This document shows positions 60,096 to 64,000 of a DNA stretch of 64,000 nt, in pieces. The stretch lies in contig NZ_VCPE01000019.1 in assembly GCF_005938105.1 (NCBI RefSeq), forward strand, positions 62,001 to 126,000, in the 5' to 3' direction. Every line of letters starts with the position of its first letter. The first letter of the stretch is position 1. A program made the translations under genes and the position numbers. Source of the DNA: Brucella haematophila (GTDB lineage Bacteria > Pseudomonadota > Alphaproteobacteria > Rhizobiales > Rhizobiaceae). Under the pieces are notes generated by a model. That model saw only the letters and a program-made list of their open reading frames with translations. It had not been told where the DNA came from and did no database searches.

Positions 60096-61508
60096 ATGGA
60101 AAAAGCAGATATCGGAATGGTCGGTCTTGGCGTGATGGGTTCCAACCTGGCGCTGAATATAGCCGAGAAAGGCTACACGGTTGCTGTCTATGATCGTGAC
60201 GAGCCTGTGCTGAAAGCTTTCCTCGATAAAGCTGGTCCGCTGCGTGACAAGATCATCCCTTGCGCCACCTTCGAAGAATTGGCGGAAAATACGCGCAAGC
60301 CGCGTCCGTTCATCTTTCTGATCAAGGCGGGCGCGCCCGTCGATGCTGAAACGACCCGCCTCAAGGCCCTTCTCGAGAAGGGCGATATCATGATCGACGC
60401 GGGCAATTCCGATTATCGCGACACGGTCCGCCGTCTCAAGGCGCTCGGCCCGAACGATCCGACCTTCGTTGGCATGGGTGTTTCCGGCGGTGCGGAAGGC
60501 GCGCGCCATGGCCCGTCGATGATGGTGGGTGGAACGCCGGAAGCTTATGAGCGCATTGCGCCGATCCTTCTCGCTGCCGCTGCAAAATATAAGGGCGAGC
60601 CGTGCTGTGCACTGGTTGGTCCCGACGGTGCGGGCCATTTCGTCAAGACCATCCATAACGGCATCGAATATGCCGATATGCAGATGATCGCCGAAATCTA
60701 CGGCATCCTGCGTGACGGTCTCAGCCTGTCGGCTCCGGCTATTGGCGATGTGTTCGAGAAATGGAATTCTGGCCCGCTCGATTCCTATCTGATTGAGATC
60801 ACCGCCAAGGTTTTGAAGACCACCGATCCGGAAAGCGGCAAGGCGATGGTCGATATGATCCTCGATGAAGCCGGACAGAAGGGCACCGGACGCTGGGCTG
60901 CCATTGAAGCGCAGATGCTGGGCGTTCCTGCCACGGCAATCGAAGCTGCGGTTGCGGCGCGTTCGCTTTCGTCGCTCAAGGCCGAGCGGCAGGAAGCCGC
61001 GAGCATCTACAAGCCTGCGCCGCGCACGCTCGACGTTGCGGATCACACCAAGTTCCTTGCCGATCTGGAGCAGGCACTGCTTGCAGGCAAGATCGCAGCC
61101 TATGCGCAGGGCTTTGCGGTGATGGAAGCGGCCTCGAAAGAGCATGGCTGGAACATTCCGCTGGCCACCACGGCCCGTATCTGGCGCGCCGGTTGCATCA
61201 TCCGTTCGGAACTGTTGGACGATATCGCCCAGGCATTCGAGGGCAATGAAAGCCGCAACCTGCTGCTGGCTCCGGCTTTTGTCGGGCGTATGCAAAAGGC
61301 GTCCAAGGGCTTGCGGAACATCGTTTCCAAGGCTGCGATTGCTGGTTTGCCGGTTCCCGCACTTGCATCGGCGCTCAACTATTTCGACAGCTATACGCAA
61401 TCGCTCGGTACGGCCAATCTCATTCAGGGTCAGCGCGATTTCTTCGGTTCGCATGGCTTCAAGCGCATCGACAAGGATGGCGATTTCCACGGCCCGTGGG
61501 GCGAGTAA
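60096..61508 (+). CDS. gnd: 6-phosphogluconate dehydrogenase (decarboxylating)
   Basis: This 470-residue enzyme converts 6-phosphogluconate to ribulose 5-phosphate, CO2 and NADPH in the pentose phosphate pathway. It has the dinucleotide motif Gly-Leu-Gly-Val-Met-Gly-Ser-Asn at residues 10-17, Gly-Val-Ser-Gly-Gly-Ala-Glu-Gly-Ala-Arg near 128 and the catalytic Lys in His-Phe-Val-Lys-Thr-Ile-His-Asn-Gly-Ile-Glu-Tyr near 185. The ATG at 60096 follows AAGGG by 7 bases. It stands alone and is closed by a terminator. The 296 bases upstream show no other gene. Confidence 0.96.
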   Translation: MEKADIGMVGLGVMGSNLALNIAEKGYTVAVYDRDEPVLKAFLDKAGPLRDKIIPCATFEELAENTRKPRPFIFLIKAGAPVDAETTRLKALLEKGDIMIDAGNSDYRDTVRRLKALGPNDPTFVGMGVSGGAEGARHGPSMMVGGTPEAYERIAPILLAAAAKYKGEPCCALVGPDGAGHFVKTIHNGIEYADMQMIAEIYGILRDGLSLSAPAIGDVFEKWNSGPLDSYLIEITAKVLKTTDPESGKAMVDMILDEAGQKGTGRWAAIEAQMLGVPATAIEAAVAARSLSSLKAERQEAASIYKPAPRTLDVADHTKFLADLEQALLAGKIAAYAQGFAVMEAASKEHGWNIPLATTARIWRAGCIIRSELLDDIAQAFEGNESRNLLLAPAFVGRMQKASKGLRNIVSKAAIAGLPVPALASALNYFDSYTQSLGTANLIQGQRDFFGSHGFKRIDKDGDFHGPWGE

Positions 61509-61532
61509 TCGCTCCCTTTTCTTACTGCATTA

Positions 61533-61565
61533 AAAAAGCCGCCCAATCGGGCGGCTTTTTGTTTG
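61533..61565. terminator. Bidirectional rho-independent terminator
   Basis: A 12-bp stem (61533-61544 with 61549-61560) has an AATC loop and A and T runs on its two sides. It serves both the 6-phosphogluconate dehydrogenase gene and the convergent MFS gene. Confidence 0.92.
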
Positions 61566-61578
61566 CGGTTATGCTTCG

Positions 61579-63222
61579 TCAGGTTGCATCGAGATAGGGC
61601 TTCAAGGGCATATCGTCGTGCGTAGGGACAGTCTGCCGTTCGATCATGTGGTGAATGCGGGGAGGGCCGTCGCCGCGATGCAATTCATCAAGATGCTTTG
61701 CAATCTCGGCATCCGCATGGGTCAGCCGCTGGCTGTGACGAATATATTCAATCCAGGTCGGTACGTGGTAGCTTTCCGTCCAGATGCGCGGATTTTCCAG
61801 ATCGCGCAGCAACACCCATTGCTTGGCGCCGTCGCGAATTCTGGTGCGCCGTCGCAGCGCCATTGTTGCGAGAAATTCCGGCACGTCTTTTTGGTCGATA
61901 GAATAATCGACCATCACCATGATTGGGCCGCTGCGCGCGCGCAGATCCAGCTGTAGTTGCGGCTCGCTGAAGGCGTTGGTCGGATCGAGGTTCAACGATT
62001 CGAAATTGGGCTGGCGCAAGATGAAGCCGAGCAGCCCGCCGACGATCAGTACCGCGCTTGCGATAAACAGCGCGCCCGAAACACTCTGCAAGTCGGCCAG
62101 TTCACCCCAGACCCAGCTGCCCAAGGCCATGCCGCCGAATGTCGCCGTCTGGTACAGCGACAAGGCGCGACCGACGACCCAGCGCGGGGTTGAAAGCTGG
62201 ACCGTCACATTGAACAGCGAGAAGGCCTGCACCCAGGCCATGCCTGCTGGCATCAGCAGAAGGCAGCTCAGCCACACCCGGTTGCTCATGGCGAGGAAGA
62301 AACAGCTGACGGCGAGCGCGAAGAATGCGCCGCGGATCACCCATTCATTGCTGAGAATATCGCGCACCCGCCCGATCAGTAGCGCGCCGCAGATTGCGCC
62401 GAACCCGAAAAAGCCCAGCATAATGCCATAGGTAATGGCGGTGCCCTGCACCTGATCGCGTGCAACAAGTGGCAGGAGCGCCAGAATCACCACGGCGCTG
62501 AAGCCGAAAGCGAATGAACGCACCATCACCTTCAAAAGATTGGGCGACATGGTCACATAACGAAAGCCCGCCGACATGGCGCTGCCGAAGGATTCGCGCG
62601 GCAGCGGGTTGCGCGGTGTCACTTTCTTCCAGCGGAAAAGCGCGAAGATTAAAGCGAAATAGCAGAATACATTAAAGAGAAAGGCAAAGGCCGCACCAGC
62701 CGTCGCAACGATGATGCCGCCAATAGCCGGGCCGATGCTGCGCATGAGATTATAACTCATGCTGTTGAGCGCAACGGCTCCCGGCAAGTGTTCGCGGGGA
62801 ACAATGTCACCCATCGAGGCCTGCCAGGATGGATTATAGAGTGCGCCACCGCATCCGATCAGAAATGTCAGGCTGAGCAGCAGCCACGGTGTCAGCACAT
62901 TGCCATAAGCCAGCAGCGCTAGCATTGCCGAAAAGCACAGCATCATCATCTGCGCGATCAACATGATGCGGCGGCGGTCGTAATTGTCCGCCAATGCCCC
63001 GGCAGCGAGCGAAAAGATCATCACTGGTAAGGTCATCGATGCCTGAACGAGAGCCACCATCCCGTGCGATGTGGTCAGACTGGTCATCAACCAACCGGCG
63101 GCGACACCTTCGATCAGTCCACCCAGATTCGAAACCAGCGTTGCCGACCAGAGCGAACGAAATGTCCGGGACTGAAAGGATTCGAGCGGAGAGGCGCTTT
63201 TGGGCATGGCGATTTTCTGCAT
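61579..63222 (-). CDS. MFS exporter (MFS_3 type) with C-terminal soluble domain
   Basis: This 547-residue protein has 12 membrane segments in its first 415 residues, with the loop motif Gly-Ala-Leu-Ala-Asp-Asn-Tyr-Asp-Arg-Arg near residue 75. This matches the MFS_3/EntS-like export group. From about residue 430 a soluble domain follows, with Arg-Arg-Thr-Arg-Ile-Arg-Asp-Gly-Ala and Trp-Ile-Glu-Tyr-Ile-Arg-His. It resembles the ferredoxin-like antibiotic biosynthesis monooxygenase fold. EntS relatives export siderophores, but nothing nearby ties it to the siderophore module. The start is 63222 or 63207; neither has a good ribosome site. Confidence 0.85.
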   Translation of the reverse strand: MQKIAMPKSASPLESFQSRTFRSLWSATLVSNLGGLIEGVAAGWLMTSLTTSHGMVALVQASMTLPVMIFSLAAGALADNYDRRRIMLIAQMMMLCFSAMLALLAYGNVLTPWLLLSLTFLIGCGGALYNPSWQASMGDIVPREHLPGAVALNSMSYNLMRSIGPAIGGIIVATAGAAFAFLFNVFCYFALIFALFRWKKVTPRNPLPRESFGSAMSAGFRYVTMSPNLLKVMVRSFAFGFSAVVILALLPLVARDQVQGTAITYGIMLGFFGFGAICGALLIGRVRDILSNEWVIRGAFFALAVSCFFLAMSNRVWLSCLLLMPAGMAWVQAFSLFNVTVQLSTPRWVVGRALSLYQTATFGGMALGSWVWGELADLQSVSGALFIASAVLIVGGLLGFILRQPNFESLNLDPTNAFSEPQLQLDLRARSGPIMVMVDYSIDQKDVPEFLATMALRRRTRIRDGAKQWVLLRDLENPRIWTESYHVPTWIEYIRHSQRLTHADAEIAKHLDELHRGDGPPRIHHMIERQTVPTHDDMPLKPYLDAT

Positions 63223-63414
63223 CTACAGGCTTGGCTCTGGCCTGTTGAAAACGGACTCAGAGAAAGCGCATCGGCGGGATGCAGACGAAAGTATAATGAA
63301 TTGCGCGTTTCGGGAACAACCGAGTAAGAAATTGCCCATCACTGAACAAAACAGGATGAAATATCCCGTCGCTCGGGTTTGAGGCAGATTCCACTCACTT
63401 CTTACGACGCTATT

Positions 63415-64000
63415 TTATACGTCATCCTTATATATAGCAGTGTGAATGACGCCGTCCGCCCCGCACCAGGCGCGATACATGCCCTCGCTGTTCATAGGCA
63501 AGCTCATATTGCCTTTGCGATCCACGGCGATCAGTCCGCCTTCGCCGCCGATTGTCCCCAGTTCCCGTACAACATCGCCCGCAGCTTGCTGCAAGGTCTG
63601 ACCGGCCCAACGCATGCGTGCGTCAATTTCATGCCCAACGGCCCAGCGAATGAAATATTCGCCATGCCCTGTCGCCGATATGGCCGCCGTTGCATTGTCA
63701 GCCCAGGTTCCTGCGCCAATGATCGGGCTATCGCCAACGCGTCCCGGTGTTTTGGCGGTCATGCCGCCAGTGGATGTTGCCGCCGCCAGATGGCCTTGGC
63801 GGTCAAGAGCGACTGCTCCGACGGTTCCGTGCTTGCGGGCGGGATCATCGTCACCGGTCAGTCCTTGGTTTCGCCGGTCCATGACCGCCTTAAGTGCAGT
63901 GAGACGCGGTTCGGTTGAAAACCAGTCCGGCGACATCATCTCAAGGCCGGCAGTCTCGCAGAATTGCTTTGCGCCTTCGCCCGCGAGAAAAACATGTTCG
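63415..64000 (-). CDS. iaaA: Isoaspartyl peptidase/L-asparaginase, Ntn-hydrolase type (5' part missing)
   Basis: This is the C-terminal part of a plant-type asparaginase, which cuts isoaspartyl dipeptides and asparagine after self-cleavage in front of a threonine. The frame is open to the right edge, so the N-terminal portion is outside the window. The autocleavage site His-Gly-Thr-Val-Gly-Ala-Val-Ala is seen, followed by Thr-Ser-Thr-Gly-Gly-Met-Thr, Arg-Val-Gly-Asp-Ser-Pro-Ile-Ile-Gly-Ala-Gly and Ala-Thr-Gly-His-Gly-Glu. These belong to the complete beta-subunit. No other gene lies in the 190 bases between it and the MFS gene. Confidence 0.92.
   Translation of the reverse strand, partial: EHVFLAGEGAKQFCETAGLEMMSPDWFSTEPRLTALKAVMDRRNQGLTGDDDPARKHGTVGAVALDRQGHLAAATSTGGMTAKTPGRVGDSPIIGAGTWADNATAAISATGHGEYFIRWAVGHEIDARMRWAGQTLQQAAGDVVRELGTIGGEGGLIAVDRKGNMSLPMNSEGMYRAWCGADGVIHTAIYKDDV

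Noticed and set aside
59976-61490. Minus-strand open frame of 504 codons
   Set aside because: It is opposite 6-phosphogluconate dehydrogenase, which has all catalytic motifs.

Overview
The window looks like a replicon segment of an alphaproteobacterium of the Brucella/Ochrobactrum group (order Hyphomicrobiales). This is inferred from overall gene content (an alphaproteobacterial urease operon with an embedded HupE/UreJ gene, an arginine deiminase operon, many family-5 ABC transporters), from high GC coding sequence with short AT-rich promoters, and from dispersed palindromic intergenic repeats resembling those of this group. No rRNA, tRNA, insertion sequence, prophage or CRISPR array was seen. 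Both ends cut genes: an iron-chelate permease on the left and an isoaspartyl peptidase/asparaginase on the right.

Layout. 1-6654: NhaC-type antiporter and a minus-strand arcDABC arginine deiminase operon, with a perfect FNR/ANR box upstream at the spacing expected of an oxygen-regulated promoter. 7206-18768: a cyclohexanecarboxylate-type alicyclic acid degradation cluster (BadK-, BadH-, BadI-, AliB- and AliA-like proteins, a fused hydratase/dehydrogenase, two SDRs, an acyl-CoA dehydrogenase and an MDR protein). It is controlled by a BadR-like MarR regulator, with three copies of an AATATATT-centred candidate operator. 18810-26822: a family-5 ABC transporter with a DszC/SfnB-like flavoprotein and a NtaA/SnaA/DszA-like monooxygenase, probably for scavenging sulfur from an organic compound. 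26966-34192: a second family-5 ABC transporter in one operon with a glycerophosphodiester phosphodiesterase and a TIM-barrel protein, reminiscent of agrocinopine (acc) operons. 34521-40270: urease operon ureD-A-(hupE/ureJ)-B-C-E-F-G.

40285-45146: a Na/Pi cotransporter, a MarR-FUSC efflux pair with a 30-bp palindromic operator, a flavin reductase and an Rrf2 regulator with four clustered cysteines. A motif upstream of the flavin reductase recurs at the same distance upstream of the sulfur-type cluster. A palindrome core upstream of the Rrf2 gene also recurs there. These suggest one regulon across the window. 45221-52186: a siderophore module (ATPase, two permeases, binding protein, exported esterase, TonB-dependent receptor). 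52314-53792: an unusual fusion of a LysR-type helix-turn-helix with a TrpD2/YbiB-like domain, preceded by an Irr-box-like site.

54211-59799: acetylating acetaldehyde dehydrogenase and 4-hydroxy-2-oxovalerate aldolase with an MHS-family importer, facing a FixJ-like two-component system across a shared terminator. 60096-64000: 6-phosphogluconate dehydrogenase, an MFS exporter with a soluble C-terminal domain, and the partial asparaginase. The overall picture is a nutritionally versatile soil or host-associated bacterium in which uptake systems are paired with the enzymes that process their substrates.
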